Shown: positions 50,259 through 59,099 of the stretch, in pieces
Layout of the letters: every line of letters begins with the position of its first letter
How positions within the stretch are numbered: position 1 is the stretch's first letter
Source of the DNA: Elusimicrobiales bacterium
GTDB taxonomy: Bacteria; Elusimicrobiota; Elusimicrobia; Elusimicrobiales; UBA9959
Direction: 5' to 3'
Length of the DNA: 64,000 bases
Assembly (NCBI GenBank): GCA_028688015.1
Contig: JAQTZB010000007.1
Coordinates: 124,001 to 188,000 of the forward strand
Notes under the pieces: model-generated
What the model was told of the DNA's origin: nothing
The model's database searches: none
Seen by the model: only the letters and a program-made list of their open reading frames with translations
Position numbers and translations under genes: made by a program

Positions 50259-51398
50259 TTAGGAAACCTGCTTAAGGAGAGACTTAATACATGAACATGT
50301 CCTGTGTATATCCTGAGATGTCATTGCTGTGCCGGACGGGAGACAGAGCCCAGTCGCAAACAATTCTTCAGACACGGCACCACCAACAATTCGGCAACCT
50401 TTAAAAACCGGCTGCATATGCATCGGTTTCCAGAGAGGACGCGATTCAATATTAATTCGCTCCAGCGCCAACCTCACATTTTCCGGAGTGGTTTTAGTAA
50501 TAACTGGGTCAAGAGTCATAACAGTCAACCACCGGTTACAACATGCCCAATCAGGCTCCGGCATAAAGCCTACCCCAGGAATGCAGGAAAGGGATTTTTT
50601 ATACTCCTCAAATATTTGTCTCCGTCTCTTTACCCTAGACTGGAGCACTGCCAACTGCCCTAGCCCTATAGCGGCAGAAATATTGCTTAGGCGATAGTTG
50701 TATCCGATCGTATTATGCTGGTAATACGGGAATCTCTCCCTGGCTTGTTCTGCGAGGAACTTGGCATCCAAAATCAAGTCTCGATCGTCCGAGGCCAACA
50801 TCCCCCCACCTGAAGTTGTAATTATTTTATTCCCATTGAAGGAATACACTGCCGCTCCGGCTCCCTTTCCAGCAAAACGACCTTTATACTTTGCCCCCAC
50901 CGCCTCACAAGAGTCTGATATATACACAGCCCCATACTTATCACATAATTCGGCTGCTATATCCACGTCAGCAGGTTGTCCATAAATATCAGCGGTAATG
51001 ACCGCTTTCACCCTTCTCCCGGCTTTAGTTCTTGATTTCAATTCACACTCCAATAGGTTCATGTCCATATTCCACGAAACCTTATCGGAATCGATAAAGA
51101 CAGGTTTTGCCCCCAAAAATATTATTGGACTGACTCCGCCCAAGAATGTAAGCGATTGACAAAGAACCGCATCACCTTTTGAAACGCCAAGGTGCCGTAA
51201 TGCCAGATGCAACGCAGCAGTTCCAGACGCGACAGCAGCACAGAACTTAAACCCAGAAACATGCGAGAACATGTCCTCGAATTCTTTCACCTGAGGCCCC
51301 GCAGGAGCAATATAATTACTGTCAAATGCTCTCTTTACACAGCGCAACTCGTTCCCACTCATATGCGGTGGCGATAAAAATATCCGTTTATTTTTCAT
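50259..51398 (-). CDS. pglE: PglE-like UDP-4-keto-6-deoxy-GlcNAc aminotransferase (DegT family)
   Basis: The ATG giving MKNKRIFLSPPHMSGNELR is the real start; the track ORF has 63 shadow codons. The 379-residue PLP enzyme has FDSNYIAPAGPQVKEFE, AVASGTAALHLALRHLG, ADIYGQPADVD, ISDSCEAVGAKYKGR, the Schiff-base lysine in YSFNGNKIITTSGGGML, and NTIGYNYRLSNISAAIGLGQL. IAPxGPxxxxFE and SFNGNKIIT are typical of PglE/LegC-like aminotransferases acting at C4. It would aminate the PglF product. It lies between the PglD-like and PglF-like genes, which is a consistent order. Confidence 0.9.
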   Translation of the reverse strand: MKNKRIFLSPPHMSGNELRCVKRAFDSNYIAPAGPQVKEFEDMFSHVSGFKFCAAVASGTAALHLALRHLGVSKGDAVLCQSLTFLGGVSPIIFLGAKPVFIDSDKVSWNMDMNLLECELKSRTKAGRRVKAVITADIYGQPADVDIAAELCDKYGAVYISDSCEAVGAKYKGRFAGKGAGAAVYSFNGNKIITTSGGGMLASDDRDLILDAKFLAEQARERFPYYQHNTIGYNYRLSNISAAIGLGQLAVLQSRVKRRRQIFEEYKKSLSCIPGVGFMPEPDWACCNRWLTVMTLDPVITKTTPENVRLALERINIESRPLWKPMHMQPVFKGCRIVGGAVSEELFATGLCLPSGTAMTSQDIHRTCSCIKSLLKQVS

Positions 51399-51415
51399 GT
51401 TAAGCCTATATAGAG

Positions 51416-52051
51416 TTACTTCCCAATCTTTTTCGCTGGTGTTCCTACGGCGACACAATTTGGGGAGATATCCGACAATACGGTAGCCCCTGCCCCGATA
51501 ATACTCCCCTCCCCCACAGTAAGATTTGGCGCGATTGTAACGCCAGCGCCAACAAACGCCAAATCCCCGACCTTCACTGCGCCGCATAGGACTGTGCCCG
51601 GAGCCAGATGAACTCCTGCGCCGATTACACAGTCATGGTCAATACTGGAACGGGAGTTTACAATCACATTCTCGGAAATTATAGAGTCGGAATTTATTAT
51701 TCCACCGGCCATGACCACCGTTCCTGCCCCAAGCCTGACTCCCCTAGCAATCTGTGCTGACGGGTGTACCGCAGTAATCAGACCAAAACCAGTAGATTGC
51801 AACCACTTGGCTATCTGACACCTCGATCGATTATCCCCGATTGCTACGATTCCGCGTTTAACTTCAGAATTAATCAACTTTTCTCTCGCCCCTAGTACGG
51901 GATATCCATAAATAGTTTTCCCAAGAAGTCCAGGGTCATCATCTATCAATCCGAAGACAGAATACTCCCCCTGACGTTCCAAAACGTCAATAATGACTTT
52001 TGCATGCCCGCTGGCTCCAAACACAAAAACGGATTCTTTTATTTTCTTCAT
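51416..52051 (-). CDS. pglD: PglD/NeuD-like sugar O/N-acetyltransferase
   Basis: A 211-residue protein. Residues 1-85 are a Rossmann-like substrate domain (VFVFGASGHAKVIIDVLER, FGLIDDDPGLLGKTIYGYPV, VAIGDNRSRCQIAKWL). The rest is a left-handed beta-helix of hexapeptide repeats (GAGTVVMAGGIINSDSIISENVIVNS, SSIDHDCVIGAGVHLAPG) with the catalytic His in the DHDC turn. PglD acetylates the C4 amine of the PglE product to give UDP-di-N-acetylbacillosamine. The gene overlaps the PglC-like gene by 4 nt and precedes the PglE-like gene by 17 nt, as in known pgl clusters. Confidence 0.92.
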   Translation of the reverse strand: MKKIKESVFVFGASGHAKVIIDVLERQGEYSVFGLIDDDPGLLGKTIYGYPVLGAREKLINSEVKRGIVAIGDNRSRCQIAKWLQSTGFGLITAVHPSAQIARGVRLGAGTVVMAGGIINSDSIISENVIVNSRSSIDHDCVIGAGVHLAPGTVLCGAVKVGDLAFVGAGVTIAPNLTVGEGSIIGAGATVLSDISPNCVAVGTPAKKIGK

Positions 52052-52647
52052 ACTATTTTCTTGTTACCTGCGAATTTTGCCATGGTTACATGCCCGTCTT
52101 GGTGAATTCCTTCCTTTACGAAAACTTTTTTAACTGTTCTCGCAAGGATTAGCATGTCCAGCCAAAAAGTCCGATTATTGACGTACCAGACATCAAATTT
52201 CAGTTTCTCCTCCCAGGAAATGGCATTTCTACCATTAATCTGGGCCCAACCCGTAATCCCTGGGCGAAGATTATGACGCAAGGATTGTTCTTCAGAATAC
52301 AGCGGCAGATACTCCATTAGAAGTGGCCGAGGCCCAACTAGGCTCATTTCACATTTTATTACATTCAATAATTCCGGAAGTTCATCAAGACTATAACTGC
52401 GCAGAAACTGTCCGAAACTGGTAAGTCGCTTTTCGTCAGGCAGCAGATTCCCTTCCGCGTCAACCGCTCTAGTCATTGTTCGAAACTTATAAATTCTGAA
52501 GGGCCTTCCATTTAGCCCCGGCCGCAATTGCTGAAATATTACCGGGGCACCGAGTTTAATCCTGATCAATAAAAACAATACTATCAGGATCGGGCTCAGA
52601 GAAATGAGCGCAAAAAGAGAAGCCGTTACATCAAATAGACATTTCAT
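52048..52647 (-). CDS. pglC: PglC-like initiating phosphoglycosyl transferase
   Basis: A 199-residue bacterial sugar transferase with one N-terminal reentrant/membrane helix (VTASLFALISLSPILIVLFLLI), GAPVIFQQLRPGLNGRPFRIYKFRTMTRAVD with the acidic catalytic pair nearby, LRSYSLDELPELLNVIKCEMSLVGPRPLLMEYLPLY and RPGITGWAQINGRNAISWEEKL. Monotopic phosphoglycosyl transferases of this size load the first sugar phosphate onto undecaprenyl phosphate. Size and neighbours match PglC, which uses UDP-di-N-acetylbacillosamine. It is the only initiating transferase I can find in the window. Confidence 0.95.
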   Translation of the reverse strand: MKCLFDVTASLFALISLSPILIVLFLLIRIKLGAPVIFQQLRPGLNGRPFRIYKFRTMTRAVDAEGNLLPDEKRLTSFGQFLRSYSLDELPELLNVIKCEMSLVGPRPLLMEYLPLYSEEQSLRHNLRPGITGWAQINGRNAISWEEKLKFDVWYVNNRTFWLDMLILARTVKKVFVKEGIHQDGHVTMAKFAGNKKIV

Positions 52648-52662
52648 CCAGCGGCACCCGAA

Positions 52663-53811
52663 TCAACTGCGAGGAAGGCTCATTAGGATTTGACCATAGA
52701 ACGCGATTAAGGACTCAGTAACAGCTTTTTGAGAATACTTAGCAATTGCACGGTTTCGTGCGACGTCTCCCATCTGCCGCCTCAGACCAGGGGCATCAAG
52801 CATTTTTGTCATGGCGGCAAGCATTGAACACACGTTCCCGACATTGTATAGGCAGCCGGTCTCCCCGTCCGCTACTGCGTCAATTATCCCATATATCCTT
52901 GATGCTATCGAGGGTATTCCACAAGCAGCTGCCTCTATAATAACGTTCCCGAACCCTTCCCGATAACTTGGAAGGCAAAACACGTCTGCTGCCGCCATAT
53001 ATTCTTCAGGAGCATCCACAAAATCTGTAAAGACAACTCGATCAACACATCCCCCGCATATTTTTTTTACTATCGGGGTCAGATTCTCCTCGTCGGGGCC
53101 AATAAGCATCAACCAAATGTCAGGATGTTCCGCACTCAACCGAGAGAATGCCTTCGCAAGGTCCAACAATCCTTTATCTTTTTTAAATCTGCCGACATAT
53201 ATAAAGACGAAATCACTTGCCGGGATACCGTGCAGGCACCTTACAGCCTGAGCTGCGACTGAATTTGGTTTAAACCTCTTCGCATCCACTCCACTGATAG
53301 AGCCGTTTGCAAGCACACGAGATTTATCTTTAGAGACAACGCCCTCTCTGATCAAGAATTCGCGTTGAGAGGCGCTATCTGCGAGGATATGTGTTGAGGA
53401 ATAAACCAACACCTTATCGAGCGCTTTGAAGAAGTATCGACGCAGTCCCACACAAGTAGCCCAAATCTGCCCAGTAAAAGTATGAACCCTTACCGGCACA
53501 CCGCACAACTTGCCGGCGATCATAGAAAGCAGTCCGGCCTTAGGTGTAACTGAATGGATGATTACGAATCGTTCCCGACAGAAAACACGAATCAAGGAGA
53601 AAAGGGCAACCAAGTCATTTACCAACGAAACCTCACGTTGTATAGGGACAGCGATCATCTTACACTCAATGCGGAAACGGGAAAGAAAGTGAAGGTCCGT
53701 AGTATTAGCGACAACGTAAAGTTCGTATGACCGTGACAGTTCGCGGATATGATTCAGCAAAAAAGCCTGAATTGTCTGTTTACTGGAAACTATAAAGCAA
53801 ACTTTTTTCAT
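52663..53811 (-). CDS. Family 4 glycosyltransferase, PglA-like
   Basis: A 382-residue GT-B enzyme: KKVCFIVSSKQTIQAFLLNHI, FVIIHSVTPKAGLLSMIAG, VRVHTFTGQIWATCVGLRRYFFKALDK, ILADSASQREFLI, VFIYVGRFKKDKGLLDLAKAF and the donor motif LPSYREGFGNVIIEAAACGIPSIAS. HSVTPKAG and HTFTGQIWA are typical of the PglA/WbnH-like group that adds the second sugar to an undecaprenyl-diphosphate-linked bacillosamine or similar primer. It stands 15 nt before the PglC-like gene. The donor is not identified. Confidence 0.88.
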   Translation of the reverse strand: MKKVCFIVSSKQTIQAFLLNHIRELSRSYELYVVANTTDLHFLSRFRIECKMIAVPIQREVSLVNDLVALFSLIRVFCRERFVIIHSVTPKAGLLSMIAGKLCGVPVRVHTFTGQIWATCVGLRRYFFKALDKVLVYSSTHILADSASQREFLIREGVVSKDKSRVLANGSISGVDAKRFKPNSVAAQAVRCLHGIPASDFVFIYVGRFKKDKGLLDLAKAFSRLSAEHPDIWLMLIGPDEENLTPIVKKICGGCVDRVVFTDFVDAPEEYMAAADVFCLPSYREGFGNVIIEAAACGIPSIASRIYGIIDAVADGETGCLYNVGNVCSMLAAMTKMLDAPGLRRQMGDVARNRAIAKYSQKAVTESLIAFYGQILMSLPRS

Positions 53812-53844
53812 TCGTCGGCTAAAGTAGGCGGCTTAACATTCAAA

Positions 53845-54603
53845 CTATTTACTTGAAAAGAATAACACTTTCAACATTGCCAGCAATGTTCCGAGCCAAT
53901 ACATGAGGGATTTGCGCCATAGTGCCTCCCGAAGCAATAGGCCCGCCATCGTTACATAAGCCTCCCTCGATCCTCTTGCCTGACCTGGGTGGAGCCGGTA
54001 TTGTAACAATGGTTCCTTAAGATTTGCGAAACGGACTGATGGGTCCCGGCTTAATCTAATCCACAAATCGTAATCCTGGGAATATCGCCCATACTCATAA
54101 CCGCGATGGTGCAAAACGATATCCCTTCGGAACATTACACTAGGATGAGAAAACGGGTTACGGAATGGGAGTGAGCCCCGTATCTCAGAGTTTGTGAGCA
54201 ACGGGGTTGTTACTCTTCGAGTGCCCCCATTCCCAAAACATTCAACCGCCGTCCCAAGAACTGCGGTATCAGGATACTCAATAAAATGCTGAAGTTGACG
54301 TTCTAGACGTGTTGGGGCACTTACGTCGTCACTATCCATCCTTGCCACCAATGAGGCGCCGGTCTGCGTCATGCCGAAGTTCAAATTGTACGAGAGAAGG
54401 GAGATTGCAGTTCTGAAAGCTTTTATTCTTGAATCACGATAGCCAGCAATGATTTCCCAAGTCCTATCAGTAGACCCACCGTTTTCAACAACGATAAACT
54501 CAAAGTCTTTATATGTCTGATTCAGGACGCTTTCGATTGCTTCAGAAATATGTGCCTCCGAATTATGAGCACACATTAGTACTGCTAGAGTTGGTGTTTT
54601 CAT
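53845..54603 (-). CDS. Family 2 glycosyltransferase
   Basis: A 252-residue GT-A enzyme: LAVLMCAHNSEAHISEAIESVLNQTYKDFEFIVVENGG at the N-terminus, ARMDSDDVSAPTRLERQLQ with the DSDD metal motif, VLGTAVECFGNG, FSHPSVMFRRDIVL and SQDYDLWIRLSRDP near the catalytic base. A final helix (MYWLGTLLAMLKVLFF) may tether it to the membrane. It belongs to the low-GC O-unit cluster, 13 nt after the CgeB-like gene. Its specific sugar is unknown. Confidence 0.92.
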   Translation of the reverse strand: MKTPTLAVLMCAHNSEAHISEAIESVLNQTYKDFEFIVVENGGSTDRTWEIIAGYRDSRIKAFRTAISLLSYNLNFGMTQTGASLVARMDSDDVSAPTRLERQLQHFIEYPDTAVLGTAVECFGNGGTRRVTTPLLTNSEIRGSLPFRNPFSHPSVMFRRDIVLHHRGYEYGRYSQDYDLWIRLSRDPSVRFANLKEPLLQYRLHPGQARGSREAYVTMAGLLLREALWRKSLMYWLGTLLAMLKVLFFSSK

Positions 54604-54616
54604 AAGCAGAATGCTA

Positions 54617-55621
54617 TTACACTAGCGAGGAGAAAATCCCCTTAAATCTATGCGTATACATATGCTCCCGGTACACTCTGTCATAGGCCGCACGGGCTAG
54701 CTGCCGGAAAGAATCCGGGGAACTCTCGCAAAACCGCAGAATTTGAATTAGTTCGTCCTCGTCACGCCAGAACAGTATTTCCTTTCCCGGGACAAAATAC
54801 CGTGACACGGCAGGGATAGGTTTCGTAGCCACCACACACCCCATCGAAGCGGTTTCAAAAACGCGAGCTTTTATCTGCAGATTATTCCGATCTGACGAGG
54901 TCGGTTCATCTATAGAAATCCATGAATTCTGATAGGCCTCCACCATTTCATCTTCAGGTATCGGACCTTTGCGCGTATCGTGAATATAGACTAAATCCTT
55001 AAACTCCGCTTTAACTCTATCAAAGAGTGCCGCTCGCTGATTATACATCCGGCCCACAAAACAAGCTAGATATTTGCGTTGTTCACGAAAAGGAAGAGCT
55101 TCTATTCCAGCCCATTGGGACAGAAAAACCTTTGAATCCAGTTCTTTATAGGCCTGAACCGCTGGCTCAAAAGTAGTCACATTTAAATCAAATTCGCGGG
55201 CGATATGCCGAGAAAGCACTTCGAACTGCATATCGTCATCAGTATACCAGTTAAGGAGTGTATACCCATCCTTGCGCAGATCAAAATACCCCTTTGGTAT
55301 CTCCTGTAGTCTTTGGAAAACAGAAACAACAATTCCTGCCCCCGTAGCAGAGCAATCTCGGACCCCCTTGACGATACGATTGATATCCTCCAACGGAATA
55401 AAACTTACATTCCGGGAAATCTCCCTAAGCCCAGGAATGAAACGTTTATACTCAAACCCGTTAAAATTAAATCGTGAACCATATTCCCACCTATTGCAGA
55501 CCAGAACCACGTTTTTCTGCGTTCCGGCGGGATTGGCGAAACACTCTCGCTGCGGAGGCGAAAAAAGATTGAGGGCGCGCCCCGCTTTATTTCGGAGTGT
55601 ATTTACTAGGGTATTCAACAT
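54617..55621 (-). CDS. CgeB-like glycosyltransferase
   Basis: A 334-residue protein of the CgeB/glycosyl_transferase_1_2 type: VVLVCNRWEYGSRFNFNGFEYKRFI, LLNWYTDDDMQFEVLSRHIAREFD, VFLSQWAGIEALP, RKYLACFVGRMYNQRAALFD, LQIKARVFETASMGCVVATKPI and FVPGKEILFWRDEDELIQIL. KxRxFExxSxGG-like and FxxGKEI strings mark the C-terminal GT-B half in this group. It should use a nucleotide sugar in the cytoplasm. Found between a GT2 gene and a methyltransferase gene with spacings of 6-13 nt. No donor can be inferred. Confidence 0.82.
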   Translation of the reverse strand: MLNTLVNTLRNKAGRALNLFSPPQRECFANPAGTQKNVVLVCNRWEYGSRFNFNGFEYKRFIPGLREISRNVSFIPLEDINRIVKGVRDCSATGAGIVVSVFQRLQEIPKGYFDLRKDGYTLLNWYTDDDMQFEVLSRHIAREFDLNVTTFEPAVQAYKELDSKVFLSQWAGIEALPFREQRKYLACFVGRMYNQRAALFDRVKAEFKDLVYIHDTRKGPIPEDEMVEAYQNSWISIDEPTSSDRNNLQIKARVFETASMGCVVATKPIPAVSRYFVPGKEILFWRDEDELIQILRFCESSPDSFRQLARAAYDRVYREHMYTHRFKGIFSSLV

Positions 55622-55627
55622 ATGTGT

Positions 55628-56350
55628 CTAGCACTTAACGGCACGAACGTGATATCCGATCGTAATATCCGGAGTCTCAATTAATCTGTCAAGAAGGGAA
55701 CAGATAATCGGCATCAGCAACACCAAGACAATCCCCGAGACAACCTCAACGGGAAACAATGCCCATCGTCTCAGGGATTTGAAACCCCCATGGTGAAAAA
55801 GTATGATATGCGCTCGCTGACATTCCTGTGCGAAATAGCGAAAGAACCCTCCATTCTGGTCAATCTTGATATCAACAAAACCAGCCTCCTTCAGGAATCT
55901 CTCATAGAAGTACCGAGTATATCCGCCGAAATAGTGATACGGTGCCTGATGAAGGAATGATCCCAACGGAGCAGTCAGAATCAGCACACCGCCTGACTTT
56001 AGCAGCCGGCCCATTTCACGCAATGCCAGGACTGGTTCTGGGACATGCTCCAACACTTCCGTACACAGTATTGCATCGAAACAAGCGTCCTTCTCCGGGA
56101 TGTGGCAGATATCGGAAACATAATCCAGGCGGCCATATCCCCCCTCAGCCAAATCCCTATCTTTTAACATTGAAAAGTCTTGAGATTTGTATACCAGATG
56201 AGCGCAATCCTCCCGATAAGGTTGTCCGCCAGCCCCCACATCCAGGATAACCGAGCCCTGAGTAATTTCGTTAATCTTTTCTTTAACCCATTTCTCACGC
56301 ATAGCCACATTTTGAAACAATTTTTGGTTAAGAATTCGCTTCAGTTTCAT
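55628..56350 (-). CDS. Class I SAM-dependent methyltransferase with C-terminal membrane helix
   Basis: I start at MKLKRILNQKLFQNVAMREKW, whose ATG overlaps the asnB-like stop as ATGA. The 240-residue protein has SVILDVGAGGQPYREDCAHLVYKSQDF (motif I), FDAILCTEVLEHVPEPVLALREM and LKSGGVLILTAPLGSFLHQAPYHYFGGYTRYF. The C-terminal segment VEVVSGIVLVLLMPIICSLLDRLI is hydrophobic enough to anchor it. EVLEHVPEP and APYHYFGGYTRYF are typical of methyltransferase_11-type enzymes in O-antigen clusters. It may methylate a sugar or cap the growing chain. Confidence 0.86.
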   Translation of the reverse strand: MKLKRILNQKLFQNVAMREKWVKEKINEITQGSVILDVGAGGQPYREDCAHLVYKSQDFSMLKDRDLAEGGYGRLDYVSDICHIPEKDACFDAILCTEVLEHVPEPVLALREMGRLLKSGGVLILTAPLGSFLHQAPYHYFGGYTRYFYERFLKEAGFVDIKIDQNGGFFRYFAQECQRAHIILFHHGGFKSLRRWALFPVEVVSGIVLVLLMPIICSLLDRLIETPDITIGYHVRAVKC

Positions 56351-58221
56351 ATTTCTACCTTGTAACGCCTGCTCCACAGTTGAAAAATCGCCAACGCAAA
56401 TAGCCGCTGAGGGTTAGAGTCCCCACAGAATTGACGGCGCAATAATAACGAGACAGCTTCCTTATCGAATGCCCCCACCCCAGTTCCGCTCACCACGTCA
56501 CGCAAATAATTGCCAAAATCCCCTCGAATCCACCTCGCCAAAGGAACTGAAAATCCCTGTTTTCGGGATACATCCAAATCTTTTGGCAATAGTTCCTTAG
56601 CCAAGTGCCGCAATATTATTTTACGCCTAAAAAGTGTCGCTTTAAATTTATCAGGAACTTTGGAGAAAGCAAACTCGATTACCCTATAATCAAGGAACGG
56701 AGCTCTCATTTCCAAAGAAGCAAGCATGGCTGCTCTATCCGTTTTCACCAATATGTTGTCCACTAGATATGAAAGAAAATCAGTCTTAAGTGCTTTTCTC
56801 AGCGTCCCGATCTCCCCATCCCCTAGCATAATCTTGTACTCCTCAGGTGCACCTAGGCTATGGATTGGGACTTCGCCAAAAGGCGCCATCAGCTTTCTTC
56901 TCCAAGCTTTGTTAAAAAGCAGATTGACTTGGGAAATACCACAAAAATCCGCTGATGCGGCCGCAATCGCATAATTCCGGCCTTTCACCCCCAACGGCAG
57001 GCGTTCCGCAATTGGCATCAGCACTTTGCGCCGTATTTGCGAAGGCAATAGCCTATGCAATTGGGAAATCAGCTGCAAATAGCTGTAATATGGATAACCT
57101 CCAAATAGTTCATCTCCACCATCCCCACCTATAGCCACAGTGGTATGCTGCCGCATAAGTCTGGAAAGGAGGAAAGTCGGGATAATGGAATTATCAGCAA
57201 TTGGTTCATCGAACTGAGCTACTATATCCTCAAGAATTTCTGGGGATACGGGCTCTGCGACAAGATCAGAATGTACCGCTCCGCAGTGTCTCGCAACGAG
57301 TTTTGCATGTTCTGCCTCGTTGAACTTTCCATGGCCAGGAAATGATACCGTAAATGTTCTTACAGGTTTTACAGACACCCTCGCCGCGATAGCGGTTATG
57401 ATACTTGAGTCCACGCCGCCGCTCAACATAATCCCCACTGGGACATCAGCCACCAACTGGCGGCGAACCGAATCAGAAAGCAGGGAAGTCAATTCCTTGG
57501 TCAATTCTGGCAACCCTGAGGAGTTGTAGCCCGATATCTCCGGAGGAGCCCAGTAGCGTTGGACAGTCATCGTTGAGGTTGACAAATCATATCGCAGCGC
57601 ATGTCCAGGGAGAAGTTTAAAAACCCCTTGCAGGATACATCTCTCGCCTGGGACATACCCATATGAAAGATAAAAGTTCAGAGAGTCAAGATTAACCTTT
57701 CGACTAAACCCAGGATCGGCCATCAGGGCCTTCAACTCGGATGCGAAAGCGAAATTGCCACCTGCGCAGGAGTAAAACAGTGGTTTCTCTCCTGCTCGGT
57801 CTCTTGCAAGAAATAATTTCCGCCCGGGAATATCGTAAATGCAGAATGAGAACATCCCGTTAATCCGCTTGAGACACCCTTCCCCCCATTCAAGATACGC
57901 ATTAAGGACCACTTCGGTATCACTGCTGCTATCAAATGAATACCCTTTTCCCCTCAGCTCCTCCCGCAACTCCTCAAAATTATATATTTCACCATTCAGA
58001 ACTATTACGGCACGTCCAGAAACGGCTGTCATCGGTTGATATCCCTTAGGGGAAAGGTCGAGAATCGCCAATCTACGGTGTCCAAAACCCACCCTTCCGT
58101 TTTCGGATATCCAATGGCCAGTGCTGTCCGGGCCACGATGACGCAAGGCGTCACGCATGCGGCAAAGCAGCGACGGGTCTACCTTACCAGAATTATTGAC
58201 AAGTCCGAGAATACCGCACAT
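56347..58221 (-). CDS. asnB: Asparagine synthetase-like glutamine amidotransferase
   Basis: A 624-residue AsnB-type protein. The Ntn glutaminase domain begins at Cys2 (MCGILGLVNNSG), with ALRHRGPDSTGHW and FGHRRLAILDLSPKGYQPM. The synthetase domain has VADVPVGIMLSGGVDSSII (PP-loop), FDEPIADNSIIPTF, VAIGGDGGDELFGGYPYY and FLSYLVDNILVKTDRAAMLASLEMRAPFLD. It can make an amide from glutamine, ATP and a carboxylate. In O-antigen clusters such proteins often amidate uronic acid residues rather than aspartate. No UDP-sugar dehydrogenase is seen in the window, so the acid would come from elsewhere. Confidence 0.93.
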   Translation of the reverse strand: MCGILGLVNNSGKVDPSLLCRMRDALRHRGPDSTGHWISENGRVGFGHRRLAILDLSPKGYQPMTAVSGRAVIVLNGEIYNFEELREELRGKGYSFDSSSDTEVVLNAYLEWGEGCLKRINGMFSFCIYDIPGRKLFLARDRAGEKPLFYSCAGGNFAFASELKALMADPGFSRKVNLDSLNFYLSYGYVPGERCILQGVFKLLPGHALRYDLSTSTMTVQRYWAPPEISGYNSSGLPELTKELTSLLSDSVRRQLVADVPVGIMLSGGVDSSIITAIAARVSVKPVRTFTVSFPGHGKFNEAEHAKLVARHCGAVHSDLVAEPVSPEILEDIVAQFDEPIADNSIIPTFLLSRLMRQHTTVAIGGDGGDELFGGYPYYSYLQLISQLHRLLPSQIRRKVLMPIAERLPLGVKGRNYAIAAASADFCGISQVNLLFNKAWRRKLMAPFGEVPIHSLGAPEEYKIMLGDGEIGTLRKALKTDFLSYLVDNILVKTDRAAMLASLEMRAPFLDYRVIEFAFSKVPDKFKATLFRRKIILRHLAKELLPKDLDVSRKQGFSVPLARWIRGDFGNYLRDVVSGTGVGAFDKEAVSLLLRRQFCGDSNPQRLFALAIFQLWSRRYKVEI

Positions 58222-58279
58222 AGTTCAAAGGCCTTCCTGCACGTGGATTTCAGTCAAAGCGAGGCCAAGCATAGACCTA

Positions 58280-59053
58280 TCACAACTTCATGAAAGTAAA
58301 CACCCCTAAAGAATAGGGTATTGCACCGAGGGACGAGAAAGGAGCAGTTTCAGGGGAATATTGTTCGATACGCCCTCCGGCATGAATAGCAGTAAAAGAA
58401 CTCAAGCGAAGGGAATTCTGCCCGGCATATCGGATGATTGCCTGGGGGTCGAAGATTCTGTGCGCGTTGAATTCAACCCTGGGAATTCCAATTGGGACCG
58501 AAAGATAGAACTGCCCGCCAGGCTTCAAAAGGTCTGCCATATTCGCGAGCCCAGAAATATAACCAAGCGGAGATAACGGATCGCCATATCGCCCTAGCCC
58601 GAAATGTTCCAATGCGTGAAGACAGGAAAGAGAGTCACAATAGGCACGCATCTCCGGCAGAGACTTCATAAGATCGGCCCTCCGGAACACGACTCCGGGA
58701 ATTGTTGCGGAAACATTCCTAACGTCGAACACCTCTATCTCCCTAAAACTCGCGACATGGGCCACAAAGCCATCTACCCGTGAACCGATATCAACATGTT
58801 TTTGGGGGTTTGCCTCGTGAATCATCTTAGCGACAAGCAGATCTTGCCAGAAATACTCACTCCTAGTTTCCCCTCCCTCTTCATACCAATCATGCAGGCA
58901 AGGCAACAGATCGATACGTTCAGAAGAGGACATCCTAAATCGTGCCAAACTACGCAAATAGCGGAGTATGCCTAGCGGGAACATAAAAGTCTTCCGCAAA
59001 TTAATGCCGCATTGTTCGCTTAACAGAAAGTGTATTTTCCGCACAAGACTCAT
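58280..59053 (-). CDS. DUF268 family protein
   Basis: A 257-residue protein with the DUF268 signature: WQDLLVAKMIHEANPQKHVDIGSRVDGFVAHVASFREIEVFDVRN, SLSCLHALEHFGLGRYGDP and LANMADLLKPGGQFYLSVPIG. HVDIGSRVDGF resembles a SAM-binding glycine motif and LHALEHFGLGRYG is the family fingerprint, so a methyltransferase-like fold is probable, but catalysis is not shown for the family. The N-terminus (FMFPLGILRYLRSLARF) is basic and amphipathic. It lies between a GT2 gene and the asnB-like gene. Confidence 0.83.
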   Translation of the reverse strand: MSLVRKIHFLLSEQCGINLRKTFMFPLGILRYLRSLARFRMSSSERIDLLPCLHDWYEEGGETRSEYFWQDLLVAKMIHEANPQKHVDIGSRVDGFVAHVASFREIEVFDVRNVSATIPGVVFRRADLMKSLPEMRAYCDSLSCLHALEHFGLGRYGDPLSPLGYISGLANMADLLKPGGQFYLSVPIGIPRVEFNAHRIFDPQAIIRYAGQNSLRLSSFTAIHAGGRIEQYSPETAPFSSLGAIPYSLGVFTFMKL

Positions 59054-59099
59054 AAGATTCCACCCGTAAACGGCTGCGAAATATTACCACCGGCCCACC

